DNA of 64,000 bases from the NCBI RefSeq assembly GCF_035784015.1, contig NZ_JALKOW010000001.1; one strand, written 5' to 3'. Of the stretch, positions 30,488 through 38,475 are shown in pieces (the first letter of the stretch is position 1; each line of letters begins with the position of its first letter). Below the pieces are notes generated by a model. The model searched no databases. It saw only the letters and a list, made by a program, of their open reading frames with translations, and was not told where the DNA came from. The translations under genes were made by a program, and so were the position numbers. The DNA is from Comamonas sp009360615. Lineage in GTDB: Bacteria > Pseudomonadota > Gammaproteobacteria > Burkholderiales > Burkholderiaceae_C.

Positions 30488-31290
30488 GCACCAAAAAGTC
30501 TTGATGACTTAGCCTGCAAGGTTTCTACGGTTGGTCTTGGTAGTGTAAAAAGTTCAGTTCCATACATTCTTGAACTTATCTTTGGGTAGTATTTGAATTG
30601 GCTTCCTGAGAGGGCATACCATTCATACAAGCACTCATTGTTCTCATCCAAGCCAACCAACCTTTTTCCTTCGAACTTCCATTCTTTCGGTTCTGGTAAA
30701 TTTATATTAAATGTTGCAACAAGCCAGTTTCTTTCACCTTTAATCTCTGGTGAATAAAGAACTGAAATAAATATGCTTTCTTTTGCTACAAAAAAAATAT
30801 TGTTCTTTGATATATTTTCTTCTTTATAATTTCCTTCAGAAAATTCTCTTTCTTGTATTTGCCTATCTAATATTACTTTTCCAAATTCTGTTGGGTTTCT
30901 TTTTTGAAGAAAGTCATCTTCTGTCAAATTTCTTTCTCTGCAAAGCTTCCAATCTTTTGCGCTTGAGTTTGAAATTTCCAAATGTGCTCTTAGCCCTAAT
31001 TTTTTATAATCTTTTAATTTTTGAAGTTGCTTAGATTTTACTGAGGCTCCACGAACAGCGATACCTCCACTCTCATTAAATTCAATGAGAAAGTCATAGA
31101 ACATCTTGCTTTCGGTAGTTCTACCGTGTAGAAGTTCAGCAAAGCAGCGTTCGATTTGCCTAGGATCGGCACGAGAACTACCATCCTTCTCTCGGTAACC
31201 ACCAGTGCCATCACGGTAGGTTCCAAGATACTTTGCCAGCACTGTCAATTCAGCTAGTGACGGATTCCGGGTAAAAAATGCTCGCTCCAT
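30484..31290 (-). CDS. Candidate type II restriction endonuclease paired with the methyltransferase
   Basis: A 268-residue protein I do not recognise by sequence. It is AT-rich like the methyltransferase and meets it tail to tail with a four-base overlap. The N-terminal part (AELTVLAKYLGTYRDGTGGYREKDGSSRADPRQIERCFAELL) is followed by FYDFLIEFNESGGIAVRGASVKSKQLQKL, in which an acidic strand (FLIEFN) and SVKSK could form a nuclease core of the E...xVKxK kind. No membrane or signal segment is present. The role rests mainly on its pairing with the methyltransferase; a plain hypothetical protein is the alternative. Confidence 0.55.
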   Translation of the reverse strand: MERAFFTRNPSLAELTVLAKYLGTYRDGTGGYREKDGSSRADPRQIERCFAELLHGRTTESKMFYDFLIEFNESGGIAVRGASVKSKQLQKLKDYKKLGLRAHLEISNSSAKDWKLCRERNLTEDDFLQKRNPTEFGKVILDRQIQEREFSEGNYKEENISKNNIFFVAKESIFISVLYSPEIKGERNWLVATFNINLPEPKEWKFEGKRLVGLDENNECLYEWYALSGSQFKYYPKISSRMYGTELFTLPRPTVETLQAKSSRLFGA

Positions 31291-31356
31291 CTATCTCTCT
31301 CATCTTGTTACAAGTGGTTAACACTATAGAGTGTACGAGATAGCTACATAGGTAGT

Positions 31357-32103
31357 TGAATCGCCCCGGGTTATTTCGACACCTCTCAGCCTCAAACCTG
31401 AGAACAAATAGGAGGTGCCATGAGCAAACGGAGATACCCCGAAGAATCTAAGACTAGGGGGGTCAAGAGGATCACCGAACGAGGAGCCGATGTGCCAGCC
31501 CGGCTTGGTATCAGCCAGCACAGCCCGTATCAATGAATCAAGGCCAACAGATGTTGCCTAACCAGCGCCAAGCACAGGCCTCGCAAGCCGACGAGGTGCG
31601 CCGCCTGAAGGCCGAGCTCAAGCGTGTGACTGAGGAACCCAACATCTTAAAAAAGCCACAGCATACTTTGCCAAGCAATGCGGGTGAAGTACGCATTTAT
31701 TGAGCGCCATAAGCACGAGCATAGTGCGCACCGCATGTGCAAGATCAGATGGTGCCCACCTGCGGCTACTACGCCTCGAAGGCCCATCCGATGAGCCCAC
31801 GTGCCCAAGATGATCAACGGCTGCTGGGCCTGCTCAAGCGGTGTGGTTGGAAAGCGACGACTTGTAAGGCTACCGCAAGCGCACCTTGGACATGCGCGAT
31901 CTGGGCGAGTTCTTCCACCGTATAGCTTGCGTGCTCAAACTCACAGAACTTTGCTCGCAGACCCAGACCGGCTATCGCCGCCGCCCTGGCATGGGCAAGC
32001 CTGCTGTTGTCGCTCCTAGCCACCTGCAGCGCCAATTCACAGTGGCTGAAGTCAATCAACGCTAGGTGACCGATATCACCTACATCCGGACCCATGAGGG
32101 ATG
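31357..32103 (+). mobile_element. Degraded IS3-family element (orfA and part of orfB)
   Basis: From TGAATCGCCCCGGGTTAT at 31357, which looks like a left inverted repeat, the block carries broken IS3 transposase. OrfA starts at ATG 31420 after AGGAGG and reads MSKRRYPEESKTRGVKRITERG with SQHSPYQ then a stop; another frame continues RQAQASQADEVRRLKAELKRV. OrfB pieces read VKYAFIERHKHEHSAHRM, GYYASKAHPMSPRAQDDQ and VTDITYIRTHEG in different frames. The sequence stops in the middle of the rve core, so the 3' half and the right end are missing. It is not functional. Confidence 0.85.
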
Positions 32104-32284
32104 TTGATTCATTGATAGAAAATATCAATCAATGTCATAGAAAATATAAATATTGAAAAACTCCCTTTGTTTGAAGACCGTTTTTAAAAACTGCAATGTT
32201 TCAACATTTGAAGAAACCATCTTGTGGCTTTGTTGGGCTACCAAGTTGATGAACAATCCGTTTATCGAAAAACTTGGAGGCCCT

Positions 32285-32611
32285 ATGGCTACTCTTTCTT
32301 TCAATGCCTTTACTAAGCCTTCTAACCTTCATTACGAAGCCATAGCTGCTTACCTTCAAAGCATGCTTAACCTCGCAGAAGGAAATAGTGGGCAGTCAGC
32401 CTGCGCCCGACGAATATTGCTCTCTATCTACAGCCCAGGCGATTACAAAATGAGTGGATCTGATTTCAGCAGTCTTGATATTCCGCACATTCACAACGCG
32501 ATTCATTTACTTCATGAATATGGTATGTGTCGCAAGAACATCTTTCACCTCGTTGAGAGAGGTGAAGCTCGTGTTCTCGAGCTCGCAGAGCTTACCCATA
32601 TGCATCCATAA
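32285..32611 (+). CDS. DUF7673-like hypothetical protein
   Basis: A 108-residue protein starting after a good GGAGG site. The stretch YLQSMLNLAEGNSGQSACARRILLSIYSPGDYKMSGSDFSSLDIPHIHNAIHLLHEY resembles DUF7673 proteins, which are common on plasmids and integrative elements of Burkholderiales (recalled family; not searched). The function is unknown; it probably belongs to the mobile part of the island. An open frame continues upstream to 32153, but the ribosome binding site decides for ATG 32285. Confidence 0.6.
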   Translation: MATLSFNAFTKPSNLHYEAIAAYLQSMLNLAEGNSGQSACARRILLSIYSPGDYKMSGSDFSSLDIPHIHNAIHLLHEYGMCRKNIFHLVERGEARVLELAELTHMHP

Positions 32612-32718
32612 AACGATGGGTTTCTGCATAGCGCAGGAACCCGTCGTTCTGGGTGCTTGGCGCTATACAGAAATGTGCAAGAAGCCATCCATCAATCAAC
32701 ATACAGAAAAGGGGGACT

Positions 32719-33285
32719 ATGGCGGAAATTGGATATGCGCGGGTCAGCACCCACGAGCAGAGTCTGGACCTTCAGCGCGACGAGCTGAAGCGCGTAGGAG
32801 CAGAAGTTATTTACGAAGACTGCGCGAGTGGCAAGACAGCCGAAAGGCCCGAGCTTCAGCATTGCCTGAAAGCCCTGCGGGCAGGCGACACATTGACCGT
32901 CTGGCGGCTGGATCGACTCGGCCGCAATCTGCAAGACCTTATTCGCATCGTCACCGAACTGGAAGCCAAGGGCGTGACGTTCAAGTCCCTCAAGGAGTCG
33001 ATTGATACCCGCGGGCCTGCTGGTAAGCTGGTATTCCACATGTTCGGGGCCTTGGCTCAGTTTGAGCGTGAGTTGCTGCGTGAACGAACCATGGCCGGGC
33101 TGGATGCAGCAAGATCCCGGGGCCGCAAAGGCGGCAGGCCTCCCAGCTTGTCACCCGCACAAAAAAACATGGCTCTGTCGCTGATAAAAAGCGGTGACTT
33201 GGGCATTTCCGAGATTGGTAAGCAGTTCGGCGTTTCACGTTCGACGCTATACAACCTCATGACGAGTAGCCGAAACGCTGCTTGA
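32719..33285 (+). CDS. Serine recombinase of the resolvase/invertase family
   Basis: A 188-residue recombinase. The nucleophile is Ser10 in YARVSTHEQSLDLQRDEL; the RLDRLGRN motif and the GKLVFHMFGALAQFERELLRERTMAGL helix follow, and the C-terminal HTH (LGISEIGKQFGVSRSTLYNLM) binds DNA. The size matches Tn3-type resolvases and Hin-like invertases. A GGGGG stretch precedes the ATG. No inverted gene segment was seen beside it, so a role in multimer resolution of a replicating element is plausible. It lies just upstream of the HUH Rep-like gene. Confidence 0.92.
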   Translation: MAEIGYARVSTHEQSLDLQRDELKRVGAEVIYEDCASGKTAERPELQHCLKALRAGDTLTVWRLDRLGRNLQDLIRIVTELEAKGVTFKSLKESIDTRGPAGKLVFHMFGALAQFERELLRERTMAGLDAARSRGRKGGRPPSLSPAQKNMALSLIKSGDLGISEIGKQFGVSRSTLYNLMTSSRNAA

Positions 33286-33491
33286 ACCAAAAACATGGGC
33301 CTGGAGACACCCCCAAGGCCCATGGAATTAAGCCGGTGCCATCCGGCTTTCATCGCTGTGTCCAACTACTGGAACTATCCAAATCAGTATAGGGCAGTTC
33401 AACAATAACTCGCTCGCAATTGAGGGCAACAAATTAGTACCGGCATTCCGGTTTGAGGACAGATGGTGGCGAGCGCTCTTTGGAGCGCACC
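33286..33491. other. Paired hairpins between resolvase and Rep-like gene
   Basis: CATGGGCCT (33294-33302) pairs with AGGCCCATG (33316-33324) around a 13-base loop, and AAGCCGG (33330-33336) pairs with CCGGCTT (33343-33349). The second could end the resolvase message. The block directly precedes a Rep-like gene, so an origin or recombination site is equally possible. Confidence 0.45.
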
Positions 33492-34196
33492 ATGCATCAC
33501 AACACCACAAGTCTCGGTGGGTCTCGTCGACTCGCTGAACTTGTCAATAAGATTGAAACAAGTGCGTCGGCACTCAAAAAGCGCTTACGCATTTGTCGAA
33601 AAAAGCTCAAAAGGCTGACCAAAGAGTATCGCCGTATTGCAAAAGCCAAGGGCTTGTACGCTGTGGCTGTTACCTTGACATTCGCCAAGGATACGGATTT
33701 TTGTGCGAAGCACATCACGCGGTTCCTCAACTGCTTACGCTCTAAGCTCAAACGCAAGGGCCACCAGCTGCTTTATGCATGGGTGCTTGAGCGTGCAGGC
33801 GCTTTGCACTACCACTTGGCACTGTGGTTGCCGCGAGGTTTCAAATTGGACTGTACGGAATTGGCCAAGTGGTGGCCTTGGGGTAGTACCTGGAATGAGG
33901 CGTGTCGCAAAGTTTCTGCCTGGATTCACTACATCAGCAAGCGCAATTGCAAGACTGATCTGCCCACAGGGGCACGAGTTTTTGGCTACGGAGGCTTGGA
34001 TGAACAAGCCAAAGAAGCGGTACAGCATGCAATGCTTCCTATATGGCTAAAGACCTTGCTATCTTCAAATGCAAAGGTAAAGCGAGTGCCAAAGGTGGGT
34101 TGGCTGGATTTGGGGACAGGGGAGGTCTACGAATCTCCATGGCTATGGTCACCGAGAGGTTGCAGACTCAAAGCGCAAGCGGCAAGTACCCAGTAA
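33492..34196 (+). CDS. Rolling-circle replication (HUH) Rep-like protein
   Basis: A 234-residue protein. After a basic coiled helix (LKKRLRICRKKLKRLTKEYRRIAKAKG) it has the strand LYAVAVTLTFA (motif 1-like), the HUH metal motif HYH at 106-108 in ALHYHLALWLPRG, and a candidate nucleophile Tyr147 in AWIHYISKRN. This is the layout of inovirus/plasmid rolling-circle replication-associated proteins, which nick one strand at the double-strand origin. The ATG at 33492 follows TTTGGAGCG; the frame also runs upstream from a TTG at 33453. It suggests an element once replicated through single-stranded DNA. Confidence 0.75.
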   Translation: MHHNTTSLGGSRRLAELVNKIETSASALKKRLRICRKKLKRLTKEYRRIAKAKGLYAVAVTLTFAKDTDFCAKHITRFLNCLRSKLKRKGHQLLYAWVLERAGALHYHLALWLPRGFKLDCTELAKWWPWGSTWNEACRKVSAWIHYISKRNCKTDLPTGARVFGYGGLDEQAKEAVQHAMLPIWLKTLLSSNAKVKRVPKVGWLDLGTGEVYESPWLWSPRGCRLKAQAASTQ

Positions 34197-34944
34197 TTTC
34201 ATCTACGATGCTGGCCTAGCTATCAGGCTGCAGCCTAGATCAGGATGCAGGCACGCTGAAGGTGTGTCCTGGGCGTCAACCCATTCAACATGCATTTGAA
34301 GTCAGGCAGCTTCAACTTTATGCCAGCACGCTATACCGAGTGGTGCGCCGACTTGCTGCTCAACACGGAGCGTCCCCGAAAGGAGTGTTGAGAAAAGCGC
34401 CGTATCGTGAGCGCAAAAAAGCCCGGGAATGAACCCGGGCCTAACGTGGAAACAACTACGAAACTTTGAGCCATTTGAGACCTTTGTTCGTCAAGCGTTG
34501 ACCTCTGCCAAACATTGCTCTCATTCATGTATAGCTTGTGCAGTGATCGATGATGGACTGTTGAGGCAAATATTTATATTCCTATACATCCCATTGTGAC
34601 GCCCTAGCATTCGCAGAGAGATGTCCTTGAGTTATTGAAGGTGCTGGCCATCGTTGACCGTCAGTCCGTTCGGTGCTGACCTGAGTTTTTGAACTGACCT
34701 ACGGCTGCATTCGACCCATTGCAGCCGTTCGAGCCTCGGCGGCGAATGTTTGCTGCGCAGCGATTGCTGTCCTTCAACTCAGTTCCATAAATGACGCCTC
34801 TTTGCTGGTTTGCAGTCATTCAGCCAAAGTGATGCGCCCGTTACGAAAGACAGAAACTATCAAAAAATGCTGGTCGATTCACGGAAGGCAGTGCACCGGG
34901 TCCTTTGATGCCATACGAGTTGGCAGTTATCCTTCCAAGCTTTA
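34197..34944. other. Long non-coding gap in the island
   Basis: About 750 bases without a convincing gene between the Rep-like gene and the first nuclease-like gene. A hairpin (GCCCGGG 34421-34427 with CCCGGGC 34434-34440, preceded by six A) would act as a terminator only on the minus strand, where no gene is seen. The rest is mosaic with short unsupported frames. This size suggests a deleted or eroded gene. Confidence 0.5.
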
Positions 34945-35973
34945 ATGTATGTGGGAGAGTGGGCATTGCAGATAGTAACCAAGAGGGAGGCCGCGCCGCC
35001 TGACTTACCGAGGCTTATCCAAGACGTCCTAGCAGAGCTAGGATATAACGTAGATGCTGCAGCGGTCGCCGAGCAGGTTCGCCGCTTGGACATTGGGCTA
35101 CCGGTTGAGGATGAGTTCTCGGTTGTGTGTGCTTGGCTTGGAAAGTGCCAGCTTCTACACAAGCTCGACCAGCACCAGGTGCCCATCGCCTCTAAGCAGG
35201 AGTTCCAAGTCCCCGACCTGTTGGCCAAATTCTCAACCCAGACCAGCAAGTCCCCAGTATTGATCGAGGTGAAGTCGAAGAACGAGCCCCGGCTGTCATT
35301 CAAGCCAGACTATCTCAAACGCCTGCAGAACTACGCCGATCTGGTAGGAATGCCTCTACTTGTCGCGTGGAAGTTCCACAGCGTTTGGATGCTGTTCGAG
35401 GTGAGGCACATGAAGAAAGCTGCCAAAAACTTCAACATCACGCTGAATACTGCGATGCAAGAGAACCTACTTGGCTCCCTGGCTGGCGACGTTGCCTACA
35501 AGATTGGCGCGGGTGCAGGGGTGCATCTTAGGTTTCGCAAGGACAAGCTACTTAACAGCGAGAAAACTGAGAGCGGGTGTGTTGAGCAGTGGGCAACGAC
35601 AATTGACGATGTGTACTTTACCGATCGCGAAGGTGGCCGCTGCACAAACCTTGATGGTGAAGTCCAGTCATTATTCACCGCATGGGACCTGGAGGAGAAG
35701 GAGGAGCATGCCGATACTCACGTCCACCGACACTATGTGGCTGGAGATGAGGGAATGCAGTTCGCTCACACGACCCTCGTTCAGCTACTGAACTGGGAGT
35801 CGTCTAGTGATGACCGGCCACACTGGCGTGGGTTACTTCGGAAGGAGCAGGTCACCGCGAGCGTCACGAACTTCGCGGCAGCGTTAGATGCTGCGTTCCG
35901 TCAGAAAGTGGTATCCCATATTTTTTATATTCAGCCCAATGCAATGCCAGATTTCTTGAAGCCGTCAGCATAG
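34945..35973 (+). CDS. Unrecognised protein with a PD-(D/E)xK nuclease signature
   Basis: A 342-residue soluble protein not assigned to a named family. The core is P90-D91 (QVPDLLAKF), sixteen residues, then E108-V-K110 (LIEVKSK), followed by a helix LQNYADLVGMPLLVAWK that matches the QxxxY helix of resolvase/RecB-type nucleases; E57 upstream may complete the site. Residues 1-60 are helical and the C half (about 160-342) has no motif I know. It is the first gene of a same-strand pair, 50 bases before the next. The ATG has no strong ribosome binding site. Mobile location and active-site pattern suggest defence or DNA processing; this is inference. Confidence 0.7.
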   Translation: MYVGEWALQIVTKREAAPPDLPRLIQDVLAELGYNVDAAAVAEQVRRLDIGLPVEDEFSVVCAWLGKCQLLHKLDQHQVPIASKQEFQVPDLLAKFSTQTSKSPVLIEVKSKNEPRLSFKPDYLKRLQNYADLVGMPLLVAWKFHSVWMLFEVRHMKKAAKNFNITLNTAMQENLLGSLAGDVAYKIGAGAGVHLRFRKDKLLNSEKTESGCVEQWATTIDDVYFTDREGGRCTNLDGEVQSLFTAWDLEEKEEHADTHVHRHYVAGDEGMQFAHTTLVQLLNWESSSDDRPHWRGLLRKEQVTASVTNFAAALDAAFRQKVVSHIFYIQPNAMPDFLKPSA

Positions 35974-36023
35974 ACTTCGAACGAAGGTCTCGTTCGACCT
36001 CAAATAAATGGGAGATTCGAAAA

Positions 36024-36950
36024 TTGCTTATTGAACAGGCCTTCTTTTCATTGCCAGAAGTCCTCCATGGAACGGGCTACCAGTCGCAAAGCTATGAGTC
36101 TGGAATTGTTTCTGCACTGACCCTGTCACTTCTTCAGGTGCTGAATGGACGCAATGTCCCGAACCCCATAGGCTGCTTGCAAAACGAGCGGCTGTATCGC
36201 CTCGATGGCCTATATCAGCAGGGCGGGAATCCGCGATATCTGCGCGCAGATTTGTTCGCTAATGTAAATCGTCTATATGTTGCCAATAAGCGATTGAGTC
36301 AATACGGCTGGCGACATAATTTGTGGCTCGAATGCAAGTTCCTACGAGGTCAAGCCGGCGAGAAAGGTAACCAGCACGCCGGGAACAAATCCCCTGCCAC
36401 TGGTGGAATCTTGGCGGACTTGCTTCGTTTAGCATTGCTCATCCCTGAGAAGACGGATAAGACACACAGCAGCCGATACTTTCTGCATGTCTATGACGCT
36501 GACCCAAAGTATTACCTGACCTTCCGCGGTCGGCCATGGTGCAAGTCTCTGGTGGCTGTGGGAGAGCAGGTGATCCATGTCTCCAGATTGGAAGCGGAGC
36601 CTGCAGCAGTCAAGAAGTTGATTGGCGATCTTCCGGGTCTTGATGTAAAGCTCAAGGTCACGAACTTCCACGCAGGTCCGCTGCATGTTGAGCACCGTCC
36701 CGTTTATTGGTGTTGGCTCACCCGTATCGACAAAGTCGAAGCAAGTCTCGGGCAACACACTGTGACGATTGATGCTGACCGAACAATCACTCAATCAGCG
36801 GACGGTCTAGCCGAGATCGCAGCATTCATCGCAGCGCGTCTGGCTATTCTGCCGGAGTCGCCTGACCTTCAGCCACCGAGGCCGGACGAGCAGGAGGAGG
36901 CGGAGGAGGCGGAGGCGGAGGAAGAAGCTGCTGCTGAGGCTGCGGAATAG
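36024..36950 (+). CDS. Unrecognised protein, probable second PD-(D/E)xK-like partner
   Basis: A 308-residue protein starting at TTG 36024, with GGGAGA seven bases before it; an ATG at 36008 is out of frame. The candidate core is E25 (YESGIVSAL), D76 in YLRADLFANV and E103-C-K105 in LWLECKFLR. The middle (HSSRYFLHVYDADPKYYLTFRGRPWCKSL) is strand-rich. The tail is strongly acidic (runs of E and A from residue 285). It reads as a tandem partner of the preceding gene. A hairpin terminator follows 20 bases after the stop. The function is unknown. Confidence 0.65.
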   Translation: MLIEQAFFSLPEVLHGTGYQSQSYESGIVSALTLSLLQVLNGRNVPNPIGCLQNERLYRLDGLYQQGGNPRYLRADLFANVNRLYVANKRLSQYGWRHNLWLECKFLRGQAGEKGNQHAGNKSPATGGILADLLRLALLIPEKTDKTHSSRYFLHVYDADPKYYLTFRGRPWCKSLVAVGEQVIHVSRLEAEPAAVKKLIGDLPGLDVKLKVTNFHAGPLHVEHRPVYWCWLTRIDKVEASLGQHTVTIDADRTITQSADGLAEIAAFIAARLAILPESPDLQPPRPDEQEEAEEAEAEEEAAAEAAE

Positions 36951-36970
36951 TTCAGGCTGCCCAAACTATA

Positions 36971-36999
36971 AAGGCCTCTCGCGTGGGGGCCTATTTAAT
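36971..36999 (+). terminator. Terminator after the two-gene nuclease-like unit
   Basis: AGGCCTC and GGGGCCT arms (one G-T pair) around a short loop, then ATTTAATTT. It closes the transcript of the two preceding genes. Confidence 0.65.
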
Positions 37000-37244
37000 T
37001 TGGGCGGAACCCGTCAAGGGGGGAAGTCTCCAACTTCACATTACGAATGAGCCGCGCTAGTGACTGCTTTTGGCGTGCAGCGGACGTTGACTTTGCAGAA
37101 TTGACCGACATCAATCAGCTTGGACCAGTCGTTCATGGCTTCGCGCCGGACGACCACTGATGGCCGGAAGCAGTCGCACAGTGCGAATGCGGCTTCTGCA
37201 GCAATTTACGAGGTTTGAAGCAGCCGCCTTCTTAATCAACCCTG
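37000..37244. other. Non-coding gap
   Basis: About 245 bases between the terminator and the GIY-YIG gene, which is on the other strand; no gene seen. Confidence 0.5.
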
Positions 37245-38141
37245 TCAGTTCCTGTTAAGACCGTGCGTCCGGGAACCCAACGCGATCTTCCAGTGGCTTT
37301 CGCGAGCAATCACCGCGGCAGGCTCTGTTGAAGTCGGCAGAGTTTCAAGTAGAGTGAAGCGGAACTCGTTTTCCCGGCTAGGTGCCTCCATCAAAGCATG
37401 GATTAACTCAACGTTGTTCCCGTGGCCCGTACGCACGTAGTCATCCCATCGCTGCCACAGGCCCTGGCCGCCATATGCTGAGCCAACGTACTGGCGGCCG
37501 CTTTGCTCGTCAGTGATTAGGTAGATTGCGAAGATGGCCGACAACTCGCGCTGCCATACTGGGTCGGTCAGCGCAATGCGCAACTCGCTCATCACCAGGC
37601 TGACGTTGTTTAGCCCTGGAAATGGAACAGGGCAGTCCGGCAGAAGTCGCACCGGGTAAGAGTTCTTCGGCTTGAGAACGCGGCGCCAAACGATCGCAGG
37701 GGGATTGAAGTAGATCTCGAGCTTGAGTCTCTCCTGCTGCAGAAGATCGACCTCCTCCAGGATGTGGAAGTAGCTAGGCTCATCCCCAAGCTTCTCAAAA
37801 GTTCCGTTTAGCAGGCCCTTGTTTAGAGCCTCGCTCGTCGGCATCACTCCAGTGACCTTCCATGCACCGAGCAGCAGACCATAGTCTTCCCGATGCCCAA
37901 AGAAGCTAAGCACCAGCGTGCCGAGCATCTCAGGCATCTTCTGGTTAGCTTGGTATAGCGCAAGCGCAGGAGTTCCGATGTGCTTGATGAGCGGGTACTT
38001 CTGGTCCTTATGCCGATAAAGCACAACGCGCTGCTTTGAGATGTCCACTCCTCGTTCAAGCAGCAGTTGGCAGAGCGTCTTACCGTCAGCGGCGAGCGTC
38101 GATAAGGGGGCGGTGGTGGGGAGGCCTGTCTTTGTCAGCAT
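37245..38141 (-). CDS. GIY-YIG nuclease-domain protein
   Basis: About 298 residues when started at ATG 38141. The C-terminal third is a GIY-YIG domain: FAIYLITDEQSGRQYVGSAYGGQGLWQRWDDYVRTGHGNN, with the conserved Arg in the WQRWDDY helix and Glu in ARESHWKIALGSRTHGLN. The N-terminal 200 residues (LCQLLLERGVDISKQRVVLYRHKDQKYPLIKHIGTPAL) have no family I can name. Such C-terminal GIY-YIG fusions occur in mobile-element and defence proteins. A longer open frame upstream is rejected as low-complexity. The gene is tail to tail with the two-gene unit and downstream of the winged-helix gene on the same strand. Confidence 0.75.
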   Translation of the reverse strand: MLTKTGLPTTAPLSTLAADGKTLCQLLLERGVDISKQRVVLYRHKDQKYPLIKHIGTPALALYQANQKMPEMLGTLVLSFFGHREDYGLLLGAWKVTGVMPTSEALNKGLLNGTFEKLGDEPSYFHILEEVDLLQQERLKLEIYFNPPAIVWRRVLKPKNSYPVRLLPDCPVPFPGLNNVSLVMSELRIALTDPVWQRELSAIFAIYLITDEQSGRQYVGSAYGGQGLWQRWDDYVRTGHGNNVELIHALMEAPSRENEFRFTLLETLPTSTEPAAVIARESHWKIALGSRTHGLNRN

Positions 38142-38475
38142 CGCTAGTTGAATGTCGCTTTGAGTGTCAGAGTGATCTAGGCATGGATAGCCACTAGCCG
38201 ACCTGTTGGCCGACCGAGAATGCCAACGGCTGCTTCTGCCCTGCAAAGCTGAGGTGGGTCCGCGAAGCATCGACGACAGCAATGGATCGTAAGCAGCCTT
38301 CGGCGGCCGGCTGCTACCGGCCAGTTGCAGTCCAAGGCGAGAAAGCGGTCCTGGGCTGCTTCTGGCCAAACTCAGCCAGTCACGACCAGCTGCCTAGTCA
38401 GTCGTAACCGGCACAGGGTCAGTTCAACCGGAATACGCATTATCGAACTAGCCTACTGCCTCCTCTGCTTCAGAG
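38142..38475. other. Non-coding gap in the island
   Basis: About 330 bases between two minus-strand genes. No gene is supported; it holds palindromic GGCCGGCTGC and ACCGGCC pieces but no clean terminator. Confidence 0.5.

Noticed and set aside
34421..34440. Hairpin as terminator of the Rep-like gene
   Set aside because: It lies more than 200 bases downstream and its A-run is on the wrong side for plus-strand termination.
36008..36010. ATG as start of the second module gene
   Set aside because: It is out of frame with the 308-residue protein; TTG 36024 has a fitting ribosome binding site.
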